Shown piece by piece: positions 9,477-16,580 of a stretch of 64,000 bases of DNA (position 1 is the stretch's first letter; every line of letters starts with the position of its first letter). Location: contig NZ_QGTQ01000010.1 in assembly GCF_003182255.1 (NCBI RefSeq), positions 62,001 through 126,000 on the forward strand, given 5' to 3'. Source of the stretch: Paenibacillus cellulosilyticus. GTDB lineage: Bacteria > Bacillota > Bacilli > Paenibacillales > Paenibacillaceae. A program made the translations under genes and the position numbers. A model generated the notes under the pieces. It had not been told where the DNA came from. It saw only the letters and a program-made list of their open reading frames with translations, and ran no database searches.

Positions 9477-9692
9477 ATGTGGGTTTATGATAAAAAGCTG
9501 CAGTACCCGGTACGAGTCAGCAAATGCGATCCGATGATGGCTAAGTTTTTGCTGGAGCAATACGGCGGTGCTGACGGTGAGCTTGCTGCGGCGCTGCGCT
9601 ACTTGAACCAACGTTATTCGATTCCTGATAAGGTCATCGGCTTGCTTACGGACATCGGGACGGAGGAATTGGTACATCATAGTTATATGTAA
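9477..9692 (+). pseudogene. cotJC: cotJC 5' fragment, interrupted by the mobile element
   Basis: The product begins as a normal CotJC (MWVYDKKLQYPVRVSKCDP, QYGGADGELAAALRYLNQRYS, PDKVIGLLTDIGTEEL). It then diverges after about residue 65 and stops at 71. CotJC is a Mn-catalase-like coat protein of roughly 190 residues, so the metal-binding helices in the missing part are lost here. The continuation (HLEM-type sequence) was not found elsewhere in the window. What follows is element DNA with a recombinase remnant. The simplest reading is integration inside cotJC. Restoration by excision during sporulation, as for the skin element in sigK, is possible but untested. Confidence 0.85.
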
Positions 9693-9732
9693 TGATTTCA
9701 GATGATATTCCACTCACTGCTGGATAATAATA

Positions 9733-9759
9733 AAGACTAATCGCTTGGTGATTAGCCTT
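9733..9759 (-). terminator. Terminator of the decayed recombinase
   Basis: On the minus strand AAGGCTAATC and GATTAGTCTT pair over a 7-base loop, followed by TATTATTA. It lies just beyond the stop of the recombinase remnant, where the intact copy also has its terminator. Confidence 0.7.
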
Positions 9760-9760
9760 G

Positions 9761-10235
9761 TTACTTCGGTATTCTTGGCTGAAGCTGGAGTATGAATTGG
9801 TCATGAGCGCCGCTCCAACGACCGCCTTTCTCCTTCGTATAAATCACGTTCTCAAGGACTGATTTCATAAGCTCGTTCTTCTGGGCGGGCTCCTCGATTG
9901 TCGGGTAGACCTCCAGCACATGCTCAAGCTGCGGAATTGTCTGCCTTTAGCCTGGCTGCGCCTTTCCTCCAAATCAATCTCCGATTGCACCTGCAGTAAG
10001 GCAGCTTCGGCTTCTTGTATCCGATCAGTAAGTGCTTATGAGCGTGAAACATACTTCTCTAGGGTGTACAATTTCTGCTCAAGCAGATCATCTAAGTTGC
10101 TTAGTTGTTCCCGTAACTCCTTCAGCTTACGCTGTAAGCCCTTAGCAGCCTTCCGAAGTGCGTTGATTCGCGGATTGCTGATTTTGCCTTTGGAGTAGGT
10201 GGGTGGCTATTGCTGGCCGTGATGTTCGCTAATGT
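9761..10235 (-). pseudogene. Decayed 3' end of a large serine recombinase
   Basis: The DNA is closely similar to the last part of the intact recombinase gene at 13104-14696, in the same orientation. Long shared stretches run through the coiled-coil C-terminus (for example around 9810-9950 against 13150-13290). The copy has small indels near 9938 and an internal deletion: around 10172 it jumps from the coiled-coil region to the zinc-ribbon region, matching 13511 then about 13740. Nothing matching the catalytic domain remains. It adjoins the cotJC break, as expected for the recombinase of the element that first inserted there. Confidence 0.8.
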
Positions 10236-10418
10236 AAGAAGAGATTGGAGGTTTTGCAAATGAGAGGCGACCGAGATTTCAGAACGGAGTGAGCAGACGT
10301 GAACAACTGGTTCTTAGAAGGGGGAACATGGGAAGCCTTTAATTTTGTTTAAGGTCATAATTAAGTCGAATTCTAGAGAAAGGTACCATAATCGCCTATA
10401 CACTTTCATATTTAGGGC

Positions 10419-10424
10419 TATAAT
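10419..10424 (+). promoter_or_regulatory. Possible -10 box of the ATPase/nuclease operon
   Basis: A perfect TATAAT lies 36 bases before the ATG at 10460 in A/T-rich DNA. No convincing -35 box is present at 16-18 bases. The rest of the 10236-10459 gap shows no gene. Confidence 0.4.
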
Positions 10425-10459
10425 GAGGATATGTAGTCAGAATATAAAGAGGTGAGTAT

Positions 10460-11668
10460 ATGAGACCGAAAGTAAATGAGGTATTTATACCAGGCGCATT
10501 TCCTAAATATACTTATGTATCTCGCGAGTCTGAAGAGTACGAGGAAACGTACGAATCCCGATTAAGATATTGCCTAAATACGGCTGGTTTCTTAACTTCA
10601 ATAGTTGGACCCTCGAAAACAGGAAAAACTGTATTATGCGAGAAAGTGATTGGACTACCTAAAGTTGTATCATTAACAGGAAATGATTTTAAAGATGCAG
10701 AAGACTTTTGGATAACGTTAGCTAAAAAAGTTCGACTTCCGCTGGGGACAGCATTTGTTCACCAAGAATCACTTGAAGGAGAAGGTCTTGCTGGTACAAA
10801 GGAAGCAAGAACTGCGTCTAGATCGGAGTCATACGGTTCTAACAAAGATGAAGTCATAAATTTTTTTAAAAATAATGATCTTGTACTAGTCATCGACGAT
10901 TTTCATTATGCAACAGAGAATATGCAATACGAGATCGCCTATCAATTAAAGGATGCAATCCGTTACTCATTTAAGGCTATTGTCATTTCGTTGCCACATC
11001 GTTCTGATGATGCGATCCGGAAGAATGGAGATTTGAGTGGACGATTGAATCTCGTTAATATTGAGCCATGGACACCCGATGAGCTGAAAGAAATAGCGAT
11101 TACTGGATTTGAGGAGCTAGGTGTAACGATTAATGATTCTTTAGTTACGAGTATGGCGCAAGAAAGTTTGTCTTCCCCACAGCTCATGCAATCCAATTGT
11201 TTAAATTTAGGATTACTACGTGAAGATGATCCGAACATTGATTTAGAGACCCTTAATGTTGAAATATTAAATAAAACCTACAAGCGGACCTCGTTGAATC
11301 ATTTAACGTATCAAGAGGTAGCTCGTAAAATTAAAGCCGGACCATACACCAGAGGAAAAACCCGTAAGTCATACACGACCATACACAATGGTATAACGGC
11401 GGATATTTATGAACTGGTTGTCAAGGCAATTGCAGTAGATCCTCCGACTGTTCGATTATCGACTGATGAGATGAAGCAACGGATTGACTCCTTAATAGAA
11501 AAGGCAGAGGACAAGCCAGAACGCAAGAAGATCGTAAATACGATTCAACAAATACAAAACATCATTAATACCAGTGAGCAAATGTACCAAGTGTTTGAGT
11601 ATAAAGATGAGCAGATTTATATATTAGAACCTCTCTTCCTGTTTTATCTCCGCTGGGGCAAGCTGTAG
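10460..11668 (+). CDS. AAA-type ATPase, candidate defence protein
   Basis: The 402-residue protein has a Walker A motif GPSKTGKT near residue 54 and a Walker B motif LVLVIDDFHY near residue 142. They are followed by a helical region (WTPDELKEIAITGFEELG) typical of AAA+/STAND lids. There is no signal or membrane segment. AAAGAGGTG precedes the ATG. The gene is 40 bases from a PD-(D/E)XK-like gene and probably co-transcribed with it. ATPase plus nuclease pairs are common in phage-defence islands, but I do not recognise this as a named system. Its A/T-rich codon use differs from the flanking chromosome. Confidence 0.7.
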   Translation: MRPKVNEVFIPGAFPKYTYVSRESEEYEETYESRLRYCLNTAGFLTSIVGPSKTGKTVLCEKVIGLPKVVSLTGNDFKDAEDFWITLAKKVRLPLGTAFVHQESLEGEGLAGTKEARTASRSESYGSNKDEVINFFKNNDLVLVIDDFHYATENMQYEIAYQLKDAIRYSFKAIVISLPHRSDDAIRKNGDLSGRLNLVNIEPWTPDELKEIAITGFEELGVTINDSLVTSMAQESLSSPQLMQSNCLNLGLLREDDPNIDLETLNVEILNKTYKRTSLNHLTYQEVARKIKAGPYTRGKTRKSYTTIHNGITADIYELVVKAIAVDPPTVRLSTDEMKQRIDSLIEKAEDKPERKKIVNTIQQIQNIINTSEQMYQVFEYKDEQIYILEPLFLFYLRWGKL

Positions 11669-11708
11669 TGGAATAAGCTTTGTGACAAGAGAAGGATGGA
11701 GATATAAT

Positions 11709-12491
11709 ATGTTGCCGACAGTAATTGTAGACAAAGAAACAATCAAAGCTCAGCTGCAGGCACAAATCGATGAATGCAGATTCTTAGGTTCGGACGAACG
11801 TTATAAATCTTGGCAAAGTACAACTAGTTTAATTCTCGAACGATCATTTTCTACGAAACGATTGGCACAGGCCTTAATCATGAAATCAGGGGTTAGTGTG
11901 AAAGAAAATCTGAAAGCGATTGAGTTCTTGGAGAGTTTGCTTCAAGATATCGATAAAGGCCAGTATGATCCAATTTCCCCAATGAAGAAGAATGTCGATA
12001 AGATAGATGAATCGCATTTCCATCTAATTATTAAAACACTTCTTCATAATTTCTATAAGCATGTCGAGGAAATGTATCAAAAACCTGTCCATAAAAAATC
12101 GACATTTAATGATGCAGATGTCGGGAAAATCCAGCTTAACAATGAATATGACGTTCAGCGCATGCTGTACGCTTTGATCCGGCCTTTGTTCCCAGCGGCA
12201 AGGGTGGAAGTACCTAATGATGGTGGCTATAAAGGAGTTCGTTACGATATCGATATTGACGAGTATGATACCGTAATCGAGGTGAAATGTTCACGATCCT
12301 CTATGACAGAACGAAAATTAACGGAAGAGATTGGTTCCGATATTATGCACTATAAGAAGAAGTTTACTTACTTTTTCATATACGATAAAAATAAGATTAT
12401 CACAAATGTTGATGCATTCTGCAGAAAGTACACGCAAGTTATTAATGATCGGTTTGCTGAGACCATCGTGATTCAACCAATACAAATGTAA
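11709..12491 (+). CDS. PD-(D/E)XK nuclease-like protein, partner of the ATPase
   Basis: The C-terminal half (about residues 145-255) shows a restriction-endonuclease-like core: a helix (QRMLYALIRPLFPAARVEVP), then GVRYDIDIDEYDTVIEVKCSR, where D and the E-V-K triad fit the PD-(D/E)XK active site, then a strand TYFFIYDKN. The N-terminal half is helical and unrecognised. The ATG at 11709 has AAGGATGGAG upstream; a GTG at 11682 is in frame but weaker. It ends 105 bases before the Panacea-domain gene. Target (DNA or RNA) and trigger are unknown. Confidence 0.65.
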   Translation: MLPTVIVDKETIKAQLQAQIDECRFLGSDERYKSWQSTTSLILERSFSTKRLAQALIMKSGVSVKENLKAIEFLESLLQDIDKGQYDPISPMKKNVDKIDESHFHLIIKTLLHNFYKHVEEMYQKPVHKKSTFNDADVGKIQLNNEYDVQRMLYALIRPLFPAARVEVPNDGGYKGVRYDIDIDEYDTVIEVKCSRSSMTERKLTEEIGSDIMHYKKKFTYFFIYDKNKIITNVDAFCRKYTQVINDRFAETIVIQPIQM

Positions 12492-12596
12492 TGGGCTATA
12501 GTAAAAAATTTTTGCGTATACAAACCCAGATTGATATGCAATGCAATACTATACACAAAATATGAGACCGTACGTTCGTAATTGAGGAGGATCGTA

Positions 12597-13055
12597 ATGG
12601 CATCGATTTATGATGTGGCTAACTATTTCCGATGGAGGACAGATTACGACGCCGGTGACTACATGACGAATCTCAAATTACAGAAGCTCTGCTACTACGC
12701 GCAAGCCTGGCACTTGGTCTTTACATGTAGCCCAATGTTCAATAATGATCTTGAAGCTTGGGATCATGGTCCAGTTAATCGAGTTTTATACAAGCATTAT
12801 CGGTCACAATCAGGTCGTAGCTGGGACCCGATCGAGCCTGACGAGGAGATCGAGAACTTCTCTCCGGCTGGCGTGTTCTCGTTAAGCGAGCTGGAGACAT
12901 TACAAGAGGTGTGGGATTCTTATGGGGATTTAAGTGCGAAGCGACTGGAGGATTTGACTCACCAAGAAGCCCCTTGGCTAAACACCGCGAAGAATTGTAT
13001 TATTGATCCTGACCGGATGAGAGAATATTATACGGCTGTACTTCGTGGAGCATAG
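12597..13055 (+). CDS. Panacea (SocA/GepA-like) antitoxin-domain protein
   Basis: The N-terminus (SIYDVANYFRWRT, MTNLKLQKLCYYAQAWHLV) and the central WDHGPVNRVLYKHY are characteristic of Panacea/DUF4065 domains. These serve as chaperone-like antitoxins to many toxins. GAGGAGGATCGTA precedes the ATG at 12597. No classical toxin is adjacent, so the partner could be the upstream ATPase/nuclease pair or the gene may be an orphan. Its 3' end meets the recombinase gene tail to tail at a shared bidirectional terminator. Confidence 0.8.
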   Translation: MASIYDVANYFRWRTDYDAGDYMTNLKLQKLCYYAQAWHLVFTCSPMFNNDLEAWDHGPVNRVLYKHYRSQSGRSWDPIEPDEEIENFSPAGVFSLSELETLQEVWDSYGDLSAKRLEDLTHQEAPWLNTAKNCIIDPDRMREYYTAVLRGA

Positions 13056-13070
13056 GGTAACACCGGAATA

Positions 13071-13104
13071 AAAAGCTAACCGCCTGTTCAGACGGTTAGC
13101 TTTT
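13071..13104. terminator. Bidirectional terminator between convergent genes
   Basis: A 12-base perfect stem (AAAAGCTAACCG and complement) with flanking A and T runs works in both directions. The recombinase stop codon starts inside its T-run. Confidence 0.85.
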
Positions 13105-14696
13105 TACTTTGGAATCCGTGGCTGTAGCTGGAGTGTAAATTGGTCTTGCGCGCCGCTCCAACGACCGCCCTTCTCCTTCGTATAGATCACGTTCTCAAGA
13201 ATGGACTTCATAAGCTCGTTCTTCTGGGCAGGCTCCTGGATTGTCGGATAGACCTCTAGCACATGCTCAAGCTGCGGAATGGTCTGTGCCTTAGCCTGAC
13301 TGCGCTTTACCTCTAGCTCAATCTCCGATTGCACCTGCATTAAGGCAGCTTCAGCTTCTTGTATCCGATCTGTAAGTGCTGAAGAGCGTGATACATACTT
13401 CTCTACAGTGTACACTTTCTGCTCAAGCAGATCATCTAGGTTGCTTAGTTGTTCCCGTAACTCCTTCAGCTTACGCTGTAAGCCCTTAGCAGCCTCCTGA
13501 AGAGCGTTGACTCGTATGTCTATTGTTTTACTTGTCTGAGTGGTTTCTGTTTCCATATGGGCCTTGTATGCGTCCAGCCATTGTCTCAAAGCAAGTAGTA
13601 ATTTCTCTTCCACCAAATATAGATAGGAGCTTATGTTCTTGCAGCGAGCTGTCGAGCACATAAGCGCGTCGGGATTGTTAACGTAGGGACGCAGCACAAC
13701 GGCTCCTCCACATATTCCACATCGAACAAGACCGGCTAGCGGATTGCTGATTTTCCCTTTGGGAGCAGGGGGGTGACTGTTGCTGGCCATAATCTCCTGC
13801 GCTCGCTTCCAGGTCACTTCGTCGATGATCGAATCATGCAGACCATCTTCTAGAATAATCTTATCTAGCTCCATGCGCGGTCTACTTTTGCCGTGCCTGC
13901 TTTTGACAAGGGGGCGGCTCTTCCACTTGACCTTGCCCATATAAACCGGATTGCGAATAATTCCGTTAACAGTAGCGACGGTCCATCTGACGTTGCGAAG
14001 CGTAGGGGCTTTAATGTCCTCATTAAGATAATTCGCAATGCGGGACGTTCCCATTCTTCTGTCCGGATCAGGATCGGTATAGAGGGAGAAGATTAGCTGC
14101 ACGATGGGCGACTGATCGGGATGAATCTCCAGGGACCAGCCTTTGCCCGGAAGCTTGACTCTCTTGTACCCGTAAGGGGCAACATTGCCGACATACTTGC
14201 CTTCTTTGACTGATCCTACACGACCGTCCTGCAGTCGTCTTGTAATGGTCTTGAATTCGCGTCGTGCCATGAACAGGTTGAATTCAAAATATTCTTCGTC
14301 ATTTGGATCGAGTGGGTCGTATGTTCTCATCGGAGTGACAATCAGTGTTTTGGAATATTTGAATGCTTGTGCGACGATCCCTTGATCCATCGTGTCACCG
14401 CGTGCCAAACGTTCTACTTCAACAGCCAGAACTCCGTTCCACACGCCATCTTCGACATCGCTGAGCAGCCGGATCATCTCTGGCCGCTCGGAGATCCGTT
14501 CGCCCGATGTACCAGCCTTCTCGCGATAAATTTCGGTGATTGTAATCTCCAGCCGTCTGGCAAGATCGAATAAGATCCGCTCGTGCTTGGCATATGTATC
14601 TTCTTCTCCGCGTCCCTCAGCTTCGAGATCGGCACGAGACTTACGGAGGTATGCGCAGTATTTGCCAACTGGTAATTTGCCGTACATCAATCTCAC
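13104..14696 (-). CDS. Large serine recombinase (intact)
   Basis: The 530-residue protein has the three parts of a large serine integrase. A resolvase domain carries the nucleophile Ser in YLRKSRADLE (residue 20) and the GERISERPEM and RLARGD motifs. A recombinase domain follows (VGNVAPYGYKR, TSRIANYLN, VNGIIRNPVYMGKVKW). The zinc ribbon (VRCGICGG, MCSTARC) leads into a long coiled coil (about 385-480). Such enzymes integrate and excise elements between attP and attB. It is transcribed toward the cotJC junction, 3.4 kb away. GAGGTGAGATTG precedes the ATG. A partial relative lies at 9761-10235. Confidence 0.93.
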   Translation of the reverse strand: MRLMYGKLPVGKYCAYLRKSRADLEAEGRGEEDTYAKHERILFDLARRLEITITEIYREKAGTSGERISERPEMIRLLSDVEDGVWNGVLAVEVERLARGDTMDQGIVAQAFKYSKTLIVTPMRTYDPLDPNDEEYFEFNLFMARREFKTITRRLQDGRVGSVKEGKYVGNVAPYGYKRVKLPGKGWSLEIHPDQSPIVQLIFSLYTDPDPDRRMGTSRIANYLNEDIKAPTLRNVRWTVATVNGIIRNPVYMGKVKWKSRPLVKSRHGKSRPRMELDKIILEDGLHDSIIDEVTWKRAQEIMASNSHPPAPKGKISNPLAGLVRCGICGGAVVLRPYVNNPDALMCSTARCKNISSYLYLVEEKLLLALRQWLDAYKAHMETETTQTSKTIDIRVNALQEAAKGLQRKLKELREQLSNLDDLLEQKVYTVEKYVSRSSALTDRIQEAEAALMQVQSEIELEVKRSQAKAQTIPQLEHVLEVYPTIQEPAQKNELMKSILENVIYTKEKGGRWSGAQDQFTLQLQPRIPK

Positions 14697-14739
14697 CTCG
14701 TGATTATTATCTAACGTAGTCTAAGGATACGTAATACAA

Positions 14740-14768
14740 TTGCACGTCTAATTGGGCTATGTTATGCT
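14740..14768 (+). promoter_or_regulatory. Promoter of the candidate antitoxin RNA
   Basis: TTGCAC and TATGCT are separated by exactly 17 bases. Transcription would begin near 14775 and run against the small toxin gene. Confidence 0.6.
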
Positions 14769-14774
14769 TAAACT

Positions 14775-14896
14775 AGAAACAAGAGGGTGCTAGCCACACC
14801 CTCTCAGCACAGCATTTGTGGCGGACTCCCTCCTGATTCTATGCAGAGGGGAAGTAACCCGTTAGGCCAGCAACCTGTGGCGGGTTACTTTCGTTT
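14775..14896 (+). ncRNA. Candidate antisense antitoxin RNA
   Basis: An RNA of about 120 nucleotides is predicted from the promoter at 14740-14768 to a hairpin at 14852-14890 (AAGTAACCCG pairing with its complement, then TTTCGTTT). Its 3' end overlaps the last codons of the 28-residue toxin and all of the toxin mRNA 3' region. This is the arrangement known for TxpA/RatA and BsrG/SR4 type I systems in Bacillus. Exact ends are inferred. Confidence 0.6.
14782..14804 (-). terminator. Terminator of the toxin mRNA
   Basis: An 8-base perfect stem (AGAGGGTG with CACCCTCT) and a short loop are followed on the minus strand by CTTGTTTCT. It lies 81 bases beyond the toxin stop codon, giving the long 3' region usual in these toxins. 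Confidence 0.55.
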
Positions 14897-14971
14897 ATCG
14901 ATGTAGGTCAAGAGCGCCAGAAGAAAGCTTCCGAACGCAAGCATTGACATGATCGTTTGGAAAGTATCCAT
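14885..14971 (-). CDS. Small hydrophobic type I toxin (holin-like)
   Basis: A 28-residue peptide begins MDTFQTIMSMLAFGSF, continues as a single membrane helix (LLALLTYI) and ends in DKRK. This matches the putative holin-like toxin family (TxpA/BsrE/BsrG relatives), which disturb the membrane when overproduced. A strong AGGAGGG lies 6 bases before the ATG. The expected antisense RNA, promoter and terminator can all be placed around it. It adjoins the 5' side of the recombinase gene and could stabilise the element in its host. Confidence 0.8.
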   Translation of the reverse strand: MDTFQTIMSMLAFGSFLLALLTYIDKRK

Positions 14972-15027
14972 AGGCATCCCTCCTTTCCGGAGGGAGCTGC
15001 CGCCACAAGTCGAGCTGTACATGCATC

Positions 15028-15056
15028 ATTATAACTGACAATGAACGCTCTGTCTC
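15028..15056 (-). promoter_or_regulatory. Promoter of the type I toxin
   Basis: On the minus strand GAGACA and a perfect TATAAT are separated by 17 bases. The start point would be near 15020, about 50 bases before the toxin ATG. Confidence 0.55.
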
Positions 15057-15081
15057 CTCACCGGAGAGAGGGCGTTTTTAT
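15044..15081 (+). terminator. Terminator upstream of the LytTR gene
   Basis: A 13-base stem with one mismatch (AACGCTCTGTCTC against GAGAGAGGGCGTT) and a 7-base loop is followed by TTTTTATTTG. It would stop read-through from the antitoxin side. Confidence 0.65.
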
Positions 15082-15134
15082 TTGCATAGAAATAAGCATT
15101 GTGGGGCAAGTAAACAACAAGAGGTGACGACAAC

Positions 15135-15476
15135 ATGACGAGAGCATTCCCGACGAGCAATATAGAAACCGGTGACCTGAAGTGGCTGCGGGCCTCCGAG
15201 GTATTAACGATCATATCTGTAGATCGCGAGATAAGGTTCGTTACATATTCAGGCACTTATAAGTTGTTAGATACGATAGATGGGTTCAATGGTCTCTTGA
15301 ATAGAGATGGATTCGAGAAAATAGACCGTTGGGCATTGGCGAATATACCCAATGCGACAATGTTCGACAAAAGTAGACATGAACTGGAGTTCGTGAATAG
15401 AAAGGGAATACGATTCGTGTACGAAGTGTCAAGGCGCCATGCTGCAAGAATCTCGGCTCGCTATACTGATAAATGA
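15135..15476 (+). CDS. LytTR-type DNA-binding domain protein
   Basis: The 113 residues resemble a stand-alone LytTR domain: strands around LRASEVLTIISVDREIRFVTYSG, a helix DGFNGLLNRDGFEKIDRWALANI, and a terminal EVSRRHAARI. LytTR domains bind direct repeats and normally follow a receiver domain, which is absent here. CAAGAGGTGACGACAAC precedes the ATG. It is isolated between the toxin locus and the repressor region. A regulatory role on the element is inferred. Confidence 0.65.
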   Translation: MTRAFPTSNIETGDLKWLRASEVLTIISVDREIRFVTYSGTYKLLDTIDGFNGLLNRDGFEKIDRWALANIPNATMFDKSRHELEFVNRKGIRFVYEVSRRHAARISARYTDK

Positions 15477-15614
15477 GAACCGTTCATGTAACATGAATGG
15501 TAGATCTTTAATTACAAATTTCGACAAACATATTGTCGGATAATGTGGTAAGATAGTCCACAATTAAAGTTTACTAATAGTAAACTTTTTCCGGAGGGAG
15601 GAGCATAGAGCTCG

Positions 15615-15842
15615 CTACCGTTTGCCATTTTTGAAGAGCACCCACTCATACAAGTCTTCAATATGAATTCCAAGAATATCGGCAGCAATTTTCGCTTTTA
15701 ACAACGAAAATTTTTTTTCGCCGGTCATATACTGAGAGACCATGGACTTAGAGACACCGAGCCTTATGGCAAATTCTGACTGGCTCATCTTAAGTCGGTT
15801 TAGGTGCTCGGGCAAACGGCATCTCCCAAACCGGAGATCCAT
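15615..15842 (-). CDS. Small XRE-family helix-turn-helix regulator
   Basis: Seventy-five residues carry a Cro/CI-type helix-turn-helix: LNRLKMSQSEFAIRLGVSKSMVSQYMTGEKKFSLLKAKIAADILG. The remaining tail is short (IHIEDLYEWVLFKNGKR). CGAGGTGACAA precedes the ATG. It diverges from the small gene at 15956 across a promoter carrying a LexA-type palindrome. It is a likely control gene for element activation. Confidence 0.85.
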   Translation of the reverse strand: MDLRFGRCRLPEHLNRLKMSQSEFAIRLGVSKSMVSQYMTGEKKFSLLKAKIAADILGIHIEDLYEWVLFKNGKR

Positions 15843-15879
15843 TTGTCACCTCGCAGAAATTACAATTGTTAATTCTTTC

Positions 15880-15909
15880 TTGAAACGAACATATGTTCGT
15901 GTTTATAAT
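15880..15909 (+). promoter_or_regulatory. Promoter with LexA (SOS) box in its spacer
   Basis: TTGAAA (15880-15885) and TATAAT (15904-15909) are 18 bases apart. The spacer is filled by the perfect 16-base palindrome ACGAACATATGTTCGT (15885-15900), which fits the Gram-positive LexA/DinR box (CGAAC-N4-GTTCG). LexA binding there would block the promoter until DNA damage. The first gene downstream is the small ORF at 15956. Confidence 0.75.
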
Positions 15910-15955
15910 TAATTATACGAACTCGATCATGAACGACATGAGAAAGGTGATTCAT

Positions 15956-16093
15956 ATGAGGGACCAGGTAATGAATTTTATCAAACATGCTTCTGAGGAT
16001 CAGATCAAACTGCTTATAAAAGAATACGAAAAAAATCAAGGTTTCGATTTATTTGTATTTTCTTTGAAGAGCTTGATCGTTAGAAGTGATTAA
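15956..16093 (+). CDS. Small hypothetical protein under SOS-type promoter
   Basis: A 45-residue peptide (MRDQVMNFIKHASEDQIKLL and on) has one amphipathic helix and no known motif. AGAAAGGTG precedes the ATG at 15956, 47 bases after the TATAAT box. Its 3' end overlaps the convergent repressor gene by 45 bases. An upstream in-frame ATG at 15893 lies inside the promoter and is unlikely. It could be an anti-repressor or inducer by position only. Confidence 0.5.
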   Translation: MRDQVMNFIKHASEDQIKLLIKEYEKNQGFDLFVFSLKSLIVRSD

Positions 16094-16417
16094 TTCGATA
16101 GTTTTCAATATATGTGCAACTTGCTCGTCATTTAATTTACCTAGAGCTTCGAAAACTTTAAGACGTTCGGGATCTATATTTAATAAGGGTGAATCTGTAG
16201 GTTCGACTTCACCACTAATTAGATAATTTACTGGTACTTCATACATCTCTGATAAAGATGTGATTGTGTTTAGATCAGGTTCTCTCTCTCCAGATTCGTA
16301 TTTAGCTAGAGTACTATTATGAATTCCCAGCAATTTAGCGATTCGATTCTGCTTATATCCCTTCTTCTCCCTCGATTCTTTAAGCCTTCGTCCCATTTCA
16401 ATGTTTTTAGATTCCAT
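16049..16417 (-). CDS. XRE-family repressor
   Basis: The N-terminal helix-turn-helix is GRRLKESREKKGYKQNRIAKLLGIHNSTLAKYESGEREPDLNTITSLSEMYEVPVNYL. It is followed by a 50-residue helical tail (LKVFEALGKLNDEQVAHILKTIELI) that may dimerise. ATG 16417 is chosen since GAGGTGG precedes it; a GTG four codons earlier overlaps that site. It diverges from another XRE gene (16581) across an operator array, a layout like the CI/Cro or ImmR/Xis switches of phages and ICEBs1. Confidence 0.85.
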   Translation of the reverse strand: MESKNIEMGRRLKESREKKGYKQNRIAKLLGIHNSTLAKYESGEREPDLNTITSLSEMYEVPVNYLISGEVEPTDSPLLNIDPERLKVFEALGKLNDEQVAHILKTIELITSNDQALQRKYK

Positions 16418-16457
16418 TATTCTACCCACCTCACTTAATAAATAATTATAGACATGT

Positions 16458-16558
16458 TTGGCGTAACGGAAAATATAATTGACAATACGCCAATGTATTC
16501 GTTGACATTGACGTTATGGAAACATATAATCATGATATGAAAGTTGGCAAAACGGAAA
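16458..16558. promoter_or_regulatory. Operator array between divergent XRE genes
   Basis: Three direct copies of a 14-base pattern TG(G/A)C(G/A)..A(C/T)GGAAA start at 16459, 16509 and 16545. The first is part of TTGGCGTAACG. TTGGCGTA is also repeated inverted as TACGCCAA at 16486-16493. The full 11 bases recur inverted inside the 3' end of the 16581 gene (CGTTACGCCAA, 16790-16800). These are probable binding sites for one or both neighbouring regulators. Confidence 0.6.
16502..16530 (+). promoter_or_regulatory. Sigma-A promoter of the Cro-like gene
   Basis: Perfect TTGACA and TATAAT boxes are 17 bases apart. One operator copy (16509-16522) occupies the spacer, so repressor binding would block RNA polymerase. 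Confidence 0.8.
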
Positions 16559-16580
16559 CATAATTCTTGGAGGTGGGAAT

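Noticed and set aside
9477-9692. Whether the 71-residue CotJC fragment is a functional short gene
   Set aside because: The missing part holds most of the conserved catalase-like core and the last residues are not CotJC-like; a functional mini-protein is unlikely.
9920-10198. Plus-strand ORF of 92 residues rich in Ser, Leu and Arg
   Set aside because: It is the antisense of the decayed recombinase coiled coil.
13893-14573. Several plus-strand ORFs within the recombinase gene
   Set aside because: Shadow frames of a well-supported minus-strand gene.
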